A DNA stretch of 10,726 bases, from positions 20,339-31,064 of the forward strand of contig DPJB01000008.1 of the NCBI GenBank assembly GCA_003543245.1, in the 5' to 3' direction. The notes under the pieces are model-generated. The model had not been told where the DNA came from and ran no database searches. It was given only the letters and a program-made list of their open reading frames with translations. The stretch's first letter is position 1. The number at the start of each line of letters is the position of its first letter. A program made the translations under genes and the position numbers. The stretch is from Moraxellaceae bacterium. Its GTDB lineage: Bacteria > Pseudomonadota > Gammaproteobacteria > Pseudomonadales > Moraxellaceae. This document shows positions 1 through 5,470 of this stretch, piece by piece.

Positions 1-392
1 ACATGCGTGTAGTTTTCTTCCATGTACAGCATCAGGCCACTGCCACCGGCCTTCACGGAACGTACCAGTGGCGGGAACAGGTCGGGCGCCACCGTGAAAA
101 TCGCGCCCAGTTTCAGCGGCTCGGCAAATTCGTCACGGGCAGCGCGGGCCGCACCGTTCAATATGTCCATTTCCTCCAGCACACGCTGCGCCTGCTGGAT
201 GACGGCTTCACCGCCCGGCGTGACCAGGACCTCATGGCGGTGGCGTTCAAACAGCGCCACACCCAGTTCATCTTCCACTTTCTTGATGGCAATGCTGAGC
301 GTGGGTTGAGAGACGTGACAGGCTTCGGCAGCACGACCAAAATGACGCTCGCGCGCCAGGGCAATCAGGTAGCGCAAATCGGTTAGTGTCAT
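1..392 (-). CDS. oxyR: LysR-family peroxide sensor OxyR, N-terminal part (runs off the window)
   Basis: Transcription factor that senses H2O2 and activates antioxidant genes. The 130 complete codons visible cover the winged helix-turn-helix and the start of the effector domain. The protein opens MTLTDLRYLIALARERHFG, and the recognition region follows at about residues 18-40 (RAAEACHVSQPTLSIAIKKV). The part MEENYTH at the window edge matches the xEENxTH stretch of Pseudomonas OxyR as I remember it. The redox cysteines lie in the missing part, so redox sensing cannot be confirmed here. The ATG at 392 fits the family N-terminus; no strong ribosome binding site precedes it. The gene diverges from the SDR gene at 477 across 84 bases holding an OxyR-box-like element. 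A different LysR regulator is possible but less likely given the match. Confidence 0.85.
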   Translation of the reverse strand, partial: MTLTDLRYLIALARERHFGRAAEACHVSQPTLSIAIKKVEDELGVALFERHRHEVLVTPGGEAVIQQAQRVLEEMDILNGAARAARDEFAEPLKLGAIFTVAPDLFPPLVRSVKAGGSGLMLYMEENYTH

Positions 393-416
393 GGCCAGCC
401 AACCCCGGAAGAAAAC

Positions 417-439
417 GTGCAGGCAGCATGGCTGCGCAC
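417..439. repeat. Imperfect palindrome in the oxyR/SDR divergent region
   Basis: GTGC-AG-GCAGC-ATG-GCTGC-GCAC: two 9-base arms are complementary apart from a two-base bulge (421-422) on the left. It lies just downstream of a possible oxyR -10 (GTTATG at 441-446 on plus, CATAAC on minus), so it would fall near the oxyR transcription start. It could be an operator or a leader hairpin; no function is shown. Confidence 0.35.
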
Positions 440-446
440 TGTTATG

Positions 447-472
447 ATTGCCTCACGCTATCGGAAAACTAG
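447..472. promoter_or_regulatory. OxyR-box-like element
   Basis: The bases read ATTG-N7-CTAT-N7-CTAG, against the published OxyR consensus ATAG-N7-CTAT-N7-ATAG-N7-CTAT. Three of four quarter-sites match at 10 of 12 positions with exact seven-base spacing; the fourth, which would fall at 480-483 inside the SDR gene, does not match. It overlaps the likely promoter of oxyR, where autoregulation sites are known in other bacteria. Such short sites occur by chance, so the location carries most of the weight. Confidence 0.33.
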
Positions 473-476
473 AATC

Positions 477-1319
477 ATGGCAAAAATATTGATTGTCGGT
501 TGTGGCGATGTCGGCACCCGGCTTGCCATCCGCCTGGTGGCTGCCGGTCATGACGTCACCGGCCTGCGCCGCTCACCCTTCACGCTGCCCGGTGTCACCG
601 CGCTGCACGGCGACGTAACGGATCCGGCCAGCCTGCAATTGCCGGAGGGACTTGATGCGGTATTCATCATCCTCAGCCCGGATGGCCATGATGCCGAGGC
701 CTACCGGCATACCTATCTGGATGGCACCCGCCATGTGCTTGCTGCACTGAGCGGCCAGTCCCTGCGCCATGTGTTCTGGGTGTCGTCCAGCAGTGTGTAT
801 GGTCAGGAAGACGGCAGTCTGGTCGATGAAACCAGTCCGGCCCATCCCGTGACGGCCACCGCGCAGGTGCTGTTGCAGAGTGAACAGGCCGTGCGTGACT
901 GTGCGTGGCCCGCCACCATCGTTCGCTGTTCCGGCCTCTATGGTCCGGGACGCATGCGCCTGTTGCGCTGGGTGGAAAGCGGTCGCCCGGTACAGGCCGA
1001 GCCGCCGCAGTGGACCAACCGCCTGCATGTCGACGATGCCGCCGGTATTCTGGCGTTTCTGCTGGCTCGCGTGATGGCGGATGGGGAAGTGGATTCAACG
1101 TACATTGCCACCGACAGCATGCCGGTCGCGCAGCACGAGGTGCTGGACTGGCTGGCTGACGGCATGGGGCTGCCCCGGGTGGCGCACGTGGCCAATCCCG
1201 GCGGCACGTGCAACAAGCGCTTGTCCAGCCAGCGCCTGAAGGATCTTGGCTATCGCTGGCAGTACCCCGATTACCGGGAAGGCTATCGCGGCATCATGGA
1301 TGCCGCACGTCAGGCATGA
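477..1319 (+). CDS. Atypical NAD(P)-binding SDR / epimerase-like protein (YeeZ type)
   Basis: 280-residue Rossmann protein of the extended SDR (NAD-dependent epimerase/dehydratase) superfamily, most like E. coli YeeZ. The nucleotide-binding loop GCGDVG is at residues 8-13 and the SSSVYG segment at 103-109. The usual YxxxK catalytic pair is missing: where it is expected (around 126-130) the residues are TATAQ. YeeZ also lacks it as I recall, so this may bind a nucleotide without classical dehydrogenase chemistry. Substrate unknown. The frame is open upstream to 417, but the ATG at 477 begins directly at the beta strand MAKILIVG with a weak GGAA about 10 bases upstream, so I prefer it. It ends 10 bases from the convergent ridA stop. 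Confidence 0.82.
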   Translation: MAKILIVGCGDVGTRLAIRLVAAGHDVTGLRRSPFTLPGVTALHGDVTDPASLQLPEGLDAVFIILSPDGHDAEAYRHTYLDGTRHVLAALSGQSLRHVFWVSSSSVYGQEDGSLVDETSPAHPVTATAQVLLQSEQAVRDCAWPATIVRCSGLYGPGRMRLLRWVESGRPVQAEPPQWTNRLHVDDAAGILAFLLARVMADGEVDSTYIATDSMPVAQHEVLDWLADGMGLPRVAHVANPGGTCNKRLSSQRLKDLGYRWQYPDYREGYRGIMDAARQA

Positions 1320-1329
1320 GCGCCGGGCT

Positions 1330-1713
1330 TCAGCCCAGCAGCTCCATCACGCCGTCCATTTCCACCAGCGCACCACGCGGCAACGAGGCCACGCCCACCG
1401 CCGCACGGGCCGGGTAGGGCGCGGTGAAATACTTCGCCATGGTTTCGTTGACCAGCGCAAAGTGCGCGAGATCCGTCAGGAAGATGTTCAGCTTGGCGAT
1501 GTCCTGCAGGCTGCCACCGGCAGCGTTACAGACCGCCTGCAGGTTGTCGAAGACCTGCACCACCTGTGCCTCGATACCATCCCTGAGCGTCATGCTGACC
1601 GGGTCCAGTGCAATCTGGCCCGAAAGATAAACCGTGTTGCCGACCTTCACGGCCTGCGAATAAGTGCCGATGGCGGCAGGGGCCTTGTCCGTGGAAATGA
1701 TGGCGCGATTCAT
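1330..1713 (-). CDS. ridA: RidA family reactive enamine/imine deaminase
   Basis: 127-residue YjgF/YER057c/UK114 protein. RidA hydrolyses 2-aminoacrylate and related enamines/imines released by PLP enzymes such as threonine dehydratase, preventing PLP-enzyme damage; it is a cytosolic trimer. Visible family residues are Tyr18 in GTYSQA, the SGQI strand (31-34), Arg103 in the PAR motif (binds the substrate carboxylate in the family) and Glu118 in LVEMD. Length is standard. The frame extends to 1776, but the ATG at 1713 matches the family N-terminus and follows GGAG by seven bases. The upstream extension lies in a strong leader inverted repeat (1732-1775). Convergent with the YeeZ-like gene. Confidence 0.93.
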   Translation of the reverse strand: MNRAIISTDKAPAAIGTYSQAVKVGNTVYLSGQIALDPVSMTLRDGIEAQVVQVFDNLQAVCNAAGGSLQDIAKLNIFLTDLAHFALVNETMAKYFTAPYPARAAVGVASLPRGALVEMDGVMELLG

Positions 1714-1731
1714 GGGCGTCTCCGCAAGAAA

Positions 1732-1775
1732 TGTCAGCTGGCGCGCAAGCATAACCGCAAGCGCGCCGCCTGACA
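1732..1775 (-). promoter_or_regulatory. Long inverted repeat in the ridA leader (attenuator, terminator or RNA control element)
   Basis: Arms TGTCAG-CT-GGCGCGC and GCGCGCC-GC-CTGACA enclose a 14-base loop. Six and seven perfect pairs flank one mismatch and one G-U pair. On the minus-strand RNA the hairpin lies between the hypothetical gene ending at 1821 and the ridA start at 1713. It is followed directly by TTTCTT, then by the ridA Shine-Dalgarno. That order fits a weak terminator/attenuator or a leader structure limiting ridA readthrough. The U-run is imperfect, so termination is an inference. Confidence 0.45.
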
Positions 1776-1820
1776 CCGTGCTGGCGTTATTGCCTGGCAG
1801 GATCGGCCGCAGAAACGGAC

Positions 1821-2225
1821 CTAGAGAAACTGCACCAGATCGCCGTCACGGCTGAAGGCCAGGAAGTTGCCCACGCCACCGGTATGAATCGCCTGCACCA
1901 TCATCTGCAATGGCTGGCTGGCCTCGTCACTGTTCGGGGTGACGCCGCCACGGCCCGACAGGCTGGCCACAAACACGATGTCCCAGTGCGCCCCGGTACC
2001 TTTTGATTCCTCCACCAAGGCCTCGAACGACGGTACTTCCACCGGCAGCTTGTCCACCGTCATCACCGGCGTCAGTGCACCGCCATCGCCAGACTCAAAG
2101 CGCGCACGCTCCTCGTCACTGGCATCCTCGGGCAACTCGGCGGCGGTAAATACAAACAGCAGGCGCTGTGGTTCGTCCTGCTCGTGGGAGGCGCTCAACA
2201 AATCCGCAAAACTGGTGATATTCAC
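1821..2225 (-). CDS. Conserved hypothetical protein of the Pseudomonas 'ribonucleotide reductase subunit alpha'-labelled family
   Basis: 134-residue soluble protein. I recognise the overall pattern from Pseudomonas and relatives: N-terminal PQRLLFVFTAAELP (19-32), then GGALTPVMTVDK (48-59), WDIVFVASLSGRGG (81-94) and a C-terminal part with QPLQMMVQAI (104-113). Homologues often carry the database label 'ribonucleotide reductase subunit alpha', which appears wrong: the protein is far too short and shows no reductase motif. Function is unknown. The start is GTG at 2225, preceded by GAGGA (2235-2239) with a nine-base spacer; no ATG lies near. It sits 45 bases downstream of the HMA gene and 107 bases upstream of ridA. 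Confidence 0.8.
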   Translation of the reverse strand: MNITSFADLLSASHEQDEPQRLLFVFTAAELPEDASDEERARFESGDGGALTPVMTVDKLPVEVPSFEALVEESKGTGAHWDIVFVASLSGRGGVTPNSDEASQPLQMMVQAIHTGGVGNFLAFSRDGDLVQFL

Positions 2226-2270
2226 AACAACACATCCTCAATGAGCCGGGCGTCACGCTACCCCGCGTCT

Positions 2271-2501
2271 TCAGCCCCCGCAACCCCCGCAGCAACCACT
2301 GCGCTGGGCCAGTGCTTCCACCGCATAGCCGGCGGAAGCCAGTGCGGCCGCCACCTGGTCGGCTGCGGCCATGCTCTCCACGCGAACTTTCTGCGCCACG
2401 GCATCCACGCTCACCCACGCCAGACCATCCAGGGCCTTGATGGCGGCAATGACGCCATCCGGACCGGCACCCGCATTCAGGTTATCAACACGAAACATCA
2501 T
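2271..2501 (-). CDS. Small HMA-fold protein lacking the metal-binding CxxC, with a cysteine/glycine tail
   Basis: 76 residues with the beta-alpha-beta-beta-alpha-beta rhythm of heavy-metal-associated domains: FRVDNL (3-8), the helix GVIAAIKAL (16-24), WVSVDAVAQKVRVES (29-43), a second helix at 46-57 and AGYAVEAL (57-64). The GMTCxxC loop that binds Cu(I) or Zn(II) in the family is replaced by NAGAGPDG (9-16) with no cysteine. Instead three cysteines sit in the last seven residues (CCGGCGG, 70-76). Metal binding, if any, would be by the tail; this is inference. The first of two ATGs (2501) is chosen because GAGGA at 2510-2514 lies eight bases upstream. That Shine-Dalgarno is inside a strong stem (see 2509-2572). 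It follows gdx by 104 bases on the same strand. Confidence 0.75.
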   Translation of the reverse strand: MMFRVDNLNAGAGPDGVIAAIKALDGLAWVSVDAVAQKVRVESMAAADQVAAALASAGYAVEALAQRSGCCGGCGG

Positions 2502-2508
2502 GACAGTA

Positions 2509-2572
2509 ATCCTCTGCTGCCCGGCACTGCCGGAACGAAGCCATGCGCGTCAGCGCCATGCAGGCAGAGGAT
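2509..2572 (-). promoter_or_regulatory. Structured leader of the HMA-like gene sequestering its ribosome binding site (riboswitch or thermosensor candidate)
   Basis: On the minus strand the arm ATCCTCTGC (2572-2564) pairs perfectly with GCAGAGGAT (2517-2509). With one bulged C, three further inner pairs are possible. The 3' arm contains the GAGGA that serves the ATG at 2501. The enclosed RNA can form two hairpins: CATG(G)CGC-loop-GCGCATG with one bulged G (about 2560-2542), and CCGGC-AGT-GCCGG (2533-2521). Together they would form a three-way junction with the Shine-Dalgarno in the closing stem. It starts 33 bases after the gdx stop. I do not recognise a known riboswitch class. Confidence 0.45.
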
Positions 2573-2605
2573 AAAACGTGCAGGAAGGACTGGCCTTGAC
2601 CAATG

Positions 2606-2920
2606 TCATGTCGCCAGCTTGAGTCCGATGATGCCGGCAATGATCAGGCCGACACTGGCCATGCGTGCTGCGTTGACGGGTTCGTTGAACAGCACGATGC
2701 CCAGTATCACCGTGCCCACGGCCCCAACGCCAACCCATACCGCATAGGCAGTGCCCACCGGCAGGTTTTTCATGGCAATGCCCAGCAGGCCCACGCTCAC
2801 GATCATGGCGGCAATCGTGCCCACGCTGGGCCACAACCGCGTAAAACCTTCGGTGTACTTGAGGCCGATGGCCCAGGCCACTTCAAACAGCCCTGCCAGC
2901 AGCAGAATCATCCACGCCAT
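2606..2920 (-). CDS. gdx: Guanidinium exporter Gdx (SugE-type small multidrug resistance protein)
   Basis: 104-residue, four-helix inner-membrane antiporter of the SMR family. It closely matches E. coli SugE/Gdx, which exports guanidinium in exchange for protons as a dual-topology dimer. Seen are the central Glu13 in AGLFEVAWAIGLKYT (9-23), LPVGTAYAVWVGVGAVG (53-69), which is the SugE signature region, and a C-terminal IIAGIIGLKLAT (93-104). Length is exactly typical. The start has AGAGGAA about nine bases upstream. It lies 15 bases after the DUF2059 gene, so the two are probably co-transcribed; there is no room for a guanidine riboswitch directly upstream. Quaternary ammonium export is an alternative activity for some SugE proteins. 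Confidence 0.93.
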   Translation of the reverse strand: MAWMILLLAGLFEVAWAIGLKYTEGFTRLWPSVGTIAAMIVSVGLLGIAMKNLPVGTAYAVWVGVGAVGTVILGIVLFNEPVNAARMASVGLIIAGIIGLKLAT

Positions 2921-2935
2921 GAGAGACTATTCCTC

Positions 2936-3382
2936 TTAACGCGATTGCATGGAGCGTTCAAGCACGCGCTGCGCCAGGCCCTGTGCCCACAGCTGCCCGG
3001 CCTGCATGCTTTCCTGCATGACCTGTGGCTGCTTTTGCACAAGCTTCTGTCCGGTGGGCGTCTTGTAGAAGCGGATCATTTCCTGGATTTCATTTTCGAT
3101 GAAATGCCGCATGTAGATGGGTACCGTCAGGTTGACCAGCTCGTTCGGGTCAACCTCTTTCATGAAGTCGTCCCAGAACTCCGGCGGAACATCGGGCGCA
3201 GAGGCCTTGAGTGATGGCAGCAGGCTCTGCAGCACCTGAACGCCCAGATTGCCGGCACCGGTCAGCGTCATCAGTTCGAGAATGCTTTTGCTGGTGGCCG
3301 GCGCAGTGGCTGGTGCAGCGAGTGCCGTGTTAACAGGAAGGCTCAGGCAGCCCAGCATCAGCAATGCAAATAATCTGTTCAT
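2936..3382 (-). CDS. Secreted DUF2059-domain protein
   Basis: 148-residue probable periplasmic protein. The signal peptide is residues 1-22 (MNRLFALLMLG core, cleavage after TALA). A helical DUF2059-type domain follows, with PEFWDDFMKEVDPNELVNL (66-84) and the typical IRFYKTPTGQKLVQKQP (102-118). DUF2059 proteins have no established biochemical function. The ATG at 3382 shares its A with the stop of the upstream membrane-protein gene (TGATG), and GGAAGG lies eight bases before it. Translation is therefore probably coupled. The same frame is open up to 3799, but that is a shadow of the neighbour. It precedes gdx by 15 bases. Confidence 0.85.
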   Translation of the reverse strand: MNRLFALLMLGCLSLPVNTALAAPATAPATSKSILELMTLTGAGNLGVQVLQSLLPSLKASAPDVPPEFWDDFMKEVDPNELVNLTVPIYMRHFIENEIQEMIRFYKTPTGQKLVQKQPQVMQESMQAGQLWAQGLAQRVLERSMQSR

Positions 3383-4227
3383 CAGTCGGGCCTTCCTGTT
3401 TGTGATGGGCGTGCATGTGTTGCTGTCGCAAGTACAACAAGAGGTAACTGCTGAACCAGCGCCTGCGAAACAAAATACACAACAAAATTGAGATAGGCGA
3501 TAGCAGGATAGTGGCCATGACCAAACAGCCAGAAATGACCGATCAGTGCATCGGCCAACGTCGCCAGTACTGCCCCTGCACACACCGGCCACGCACTGCG
3601 ACCGAACGTTATGGCCAGCCATAATGCAGCAGGCACCATCAGCGATATCAGCACGGTATAGCTGCCGGTGACTGCGACTACATACGGGCTGGTTCCCGGC
3701 AGCACAAGCCCGGCAAATGAAACGATGCCAACCGCCGCCGTTATTGCCAGCGAAGACCAGCGCAACCACGCCCGCACGCGCTCGCGAGTGGCAAGCCATG
3801 TGGCGACAACAAACAACGCATACCCTGGCAGGAAAAACCAGACCGAGTCCACCAGATAACTGTGCTCGATGATCCGGTCATGGGCATAAAACGTCTGGCT
3901 GAAATTACGGTTAACCAGATCGCCAAGACTGCACAGCGCCAGTGACGCAAGCGTCAGAGTGGCAACGGATCTGGTCTGGCGATCAGCAGAAGATGTTTGT
4001 TCGTGTACATGGCGGCGAATACGCCAGCCATTCCACAGCAACACGAAAATCAGGAGCATTTCGGTGATGGCGAAAGCGGTTTTCCCCGGCGTGCCATCGG
4101 CCACCATAAGCCATCCGGCCCAGCCCGCGCCCTGTAGCAGAAAAACAAGAAGCACGAGAATGGCAGGCAATAAAAACAGCGTGTGACGAGGTGGCGAAAG
4201 CAAAGTGGTGGTATTGCTGTGCTGCAT
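3382..4227 (-). CDS. Eight-helix inner-membrane protein resembling YhhN/TMEM86 (lysoplasmalogenase-like)
   Basis: 281 residues with hydrophobic segments near 17-36, 50-67, 88-105, 125-146, 157-176, 182-206, 213-231 and 243-266. Two polar-centred motifs recall the YhhN/TMEM86 family: LCSLGDLV (98-105, Asp103) and LATLADALIG (221-230, Asp226). A C-terminal YFVSQALVQ (251-259) resembles the family's YxxAQ helix. TMEM86 enzymes cleave the vinyl-ether bond of lysoplasmalogens; bacterial roles are less clear. It is longer than usual YhhN proteins (about 210), so the assignment is tentative. The ATG at 4227 has GGAAG eight bases upstream; a GTG at 4263 has no ribosome site. It overlaps the DUF2059 gene and follows lpxR by 64 bases. 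Confidence 0.6.
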   Translation of the reverse strand: MQHSNTTTLLSPPRHTLFLLPAILVLLVFLLQGAGWAGWLMVADGTPGKTAFAITEMLLIFVLLWNGWRIRRHVHEQTSSADRQTRSVATLTLASLALCSLGDLVNRNFSQTFYAHDRIIEHSYLVDSVWFFLPGYALFVVATWLATRERVRAWLRWSSLAITAAVGIVSFAGLVLPGTSPYVVAVTGSYTVLISLMVPAALWLAITFGRSAWPVCAGAVLATLADALIGHFWLFGHGHYPAIAYLNFVVYFVSQALVQQLPLVVLATATHARPSQTGRPD

Positions 4228-4291
4228 AATGGTTGCTTCCAGATTTCCAGTTGAGCAGGTCACATCGCGCCGGAAAATGCGCAGCAGATGA

Positions 4292-5308
4292 TTAACGGTA
4301 GCGCCATGTCACACTCATCGATCCGAAAGAGTCACCGGCGTCGGCCTCTTCAAAGCGTTTTGTGCTCTCGGCAAACGAGACAAGAAAACCGAAGTTGCCC
4401 ATGCTCCAGCTACCGCCGAGAGACACAAACAGCTGGTTTGGCACGCGGTGGATGGTTGATCCGGACGGGTCAGAAGTATTGCCGTCAATCGCGATGTTCC
4501 AGGCTTCGTAGCGGTACATCGCGCCCAGAAACACATGGGCGGTGTCGACAGCGGCACCGGCAACCGGATTCACTTCGCGCCCTGGCAATACGCCAACGGC
4601 AGGAAAGCTGCGGAACAGGTTATGGCCGGTACGTACAACCACGCCTGCATCCAGTCGTGTCGACAGGTTGCCAATGTTGCCGGAGGTAATCAGTACCACG
4701 TCCGATCCGCTTTTCTCGCTTCCCCGCACCATCATGCGCCAGTCACGTACCACGCCAAGTTCGAATACCGGTTCGTTGCGCAACTGGGTGTCCCAGCCAT
4801 TGGGATAGGTGGCGCCAACGACAGTGTGCATGTGCTCCTGCAGGCTCTGCGAGCCGGAGGCAGGCCCGACAATGCCAATGGTTCCCCAGGCACGATCAAC
4901 AATTTTTTCATTAAAGCGAAGCCAGTCCGTGCGCCAGTAGGTGGTGCCGGAGTAGGGCACATCCCCGGGCGGCGGCACATCAGCTTTCAGGTCATCCGGC
5001 GTGAACATTACGTTGCCAAGCTTGTGCGTGACCGCACGCTGGTAGCCTTCCCCGGCCTTTATCCATGACGGTGCCAGAAATGCCGTCAGCGCCTTGGTAT
5101 TGGTGCCACCAAACTGGTCAAAAGTGCCGCGTGCCCACGCAAACTGGAAGCCGTTGCTGTAGCCGTCATCGCTGTCAAAGTAGAAGTCGTTCTCGAAGTT
5201 GAACGAGAAATATGCGGGGACCACATCAGCCAGCGCTGTATCGGGTTCGGCATTGGCGACGGCGATGTGGACGAGCATCAGCATGAGCAACGGGTGATGC
5301 AGGCGCAA
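4292..5308 (-). CDS. lpxR: Lipid A 3'-O-deacylase, LpxR family (DUF2219), TTG start
   Basis: 338-residue outer-membrane beta-barrel enzyme. LpxR removes the 3'-acyloxyacyl group of lipid A in a Ca2+-dependent reaction, which weakens TLR4 recognition in Salmonella. The family signature is clear: NFENDFYFDSDDGYSNG (37-53), GIVGPASG (145-152), Q157 with His159/His161 (active histidine candidates), then GWDTQLRNEP (171-180), and alternating strands to a C-terminal aromatic/Arg end (TWRYR). The signal peptide is residues 1-20, cleaved after ANA. The longer frame from 5380 would bury that signal. TTG at 5308 follows AGGGGAG by six bases and puts the signal at the N-terminus, so I choose it. It diverges from ydiK. 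Confidence 0.87.
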   Translation of the reverse strand: MRLHHPLLMLMLVHIAVANAEPDTALADVVPAYFSFNFENDFYFDSDDGYSNGFQFAWARGTFDQFGGTNTKALTAFLAPSWIKAGEGYQRAVTHKLGNVMFTPDDLKADVPPPGDVPYSGTTYWRTDWLRFNEKIVDRAWGTIGIVGPASGSQSLQEHMHTVVGATYPNGWDTQLRNEPVFELGVVRDWRMMVRGSEKSGSDVVLITSGNIGNLSTRLDAGVVVRTGHNLFRSFPAVGVLPGREVNPVAGAAVDTAHVFLGAMYRYEAWNIAIDGNTSDPSGSTIHRVPNQLFVSLGGSWSMGNFGFLVSFAESTKRFEEADAGDSFGSMSVTWRYR

Positions 5309-5342
5309 GGTGGTCTCCCCTGGCTGGCTTTGCTTGCTTGAG

Positions 5343-5402
5343 ATCCTAGCACGAGCAATTGTCTGTTCCGCTTTCCGCACATCTGCCCCGCGCTGTCAGC
5401 GC
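5343..5402. promoter_or_regulatory. lpxR/ydiK divergent control region: possible -10 and a perfect palindrome
   Basis: The 162-base gap 5309-5470 has no gene. On minus, TAGGAT at 5343-5348 could be the lpxR -10, giving a start near 5336 and a short leader; no good -35 is visible at 17 bases. A perfect 13-base palindrome, GCGCTG-T-CAGCGC, lies at 5390-5402, placed to act on both promoters. On plus, TTCAAC (5415-5420) with TCGATA (5438-5443) is only a poor promoter. All are weak calls. Confidence 0.28.
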
Positions 5403-5470
5403 AGGAAGGGCGCTTTCAACCCGCACCAAATTCTGTTTCGATACGCAGATCAGCCAATCCGAGCACTGTC

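Noticed and set aside
448..475. TTGCCT and TAGAAT, 16-base spacer, as a plus-strand promoter for the YeeZ-like gene
   Set aside because: The -10 would lie one base before the ATG at 477, putting the transcript start inside the gene. It is more likely part of the OxyR-box-like element.
1325..1336. GGGC-TTCA-GCCC hairpin between the SDR and ridA stops as a bidirectional terminator
   Set aside because: Only a short stem and no T-run on either strand.
2921..2935. Guanidine riboswitch before gdx
   Set aside because: Only 15 bases separate gdx from the upstream gene, which leaves no room. No ACGR-type paired hairpins were seen in the preceding coding region.
2603..3214. 203-codon open frame on plus
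   Set aside because: It lies opposite gdx and the DUF2059 gene, both well supported. The translation is His/Gln-rich without any fold, a usual antisense shadow.
3347..3382. Lipobox at Cys12 of the DUF2059 protein
   Set aside because: MLGC lacks the required residue at -3 and lies in the signal-peptide core; cleavage after TALA at residue 22 is better.
4535..5068. 177-codon open frame on plus
   Set aside because: Antisense to lpxR, whose family motifs and signal peptide are clear.
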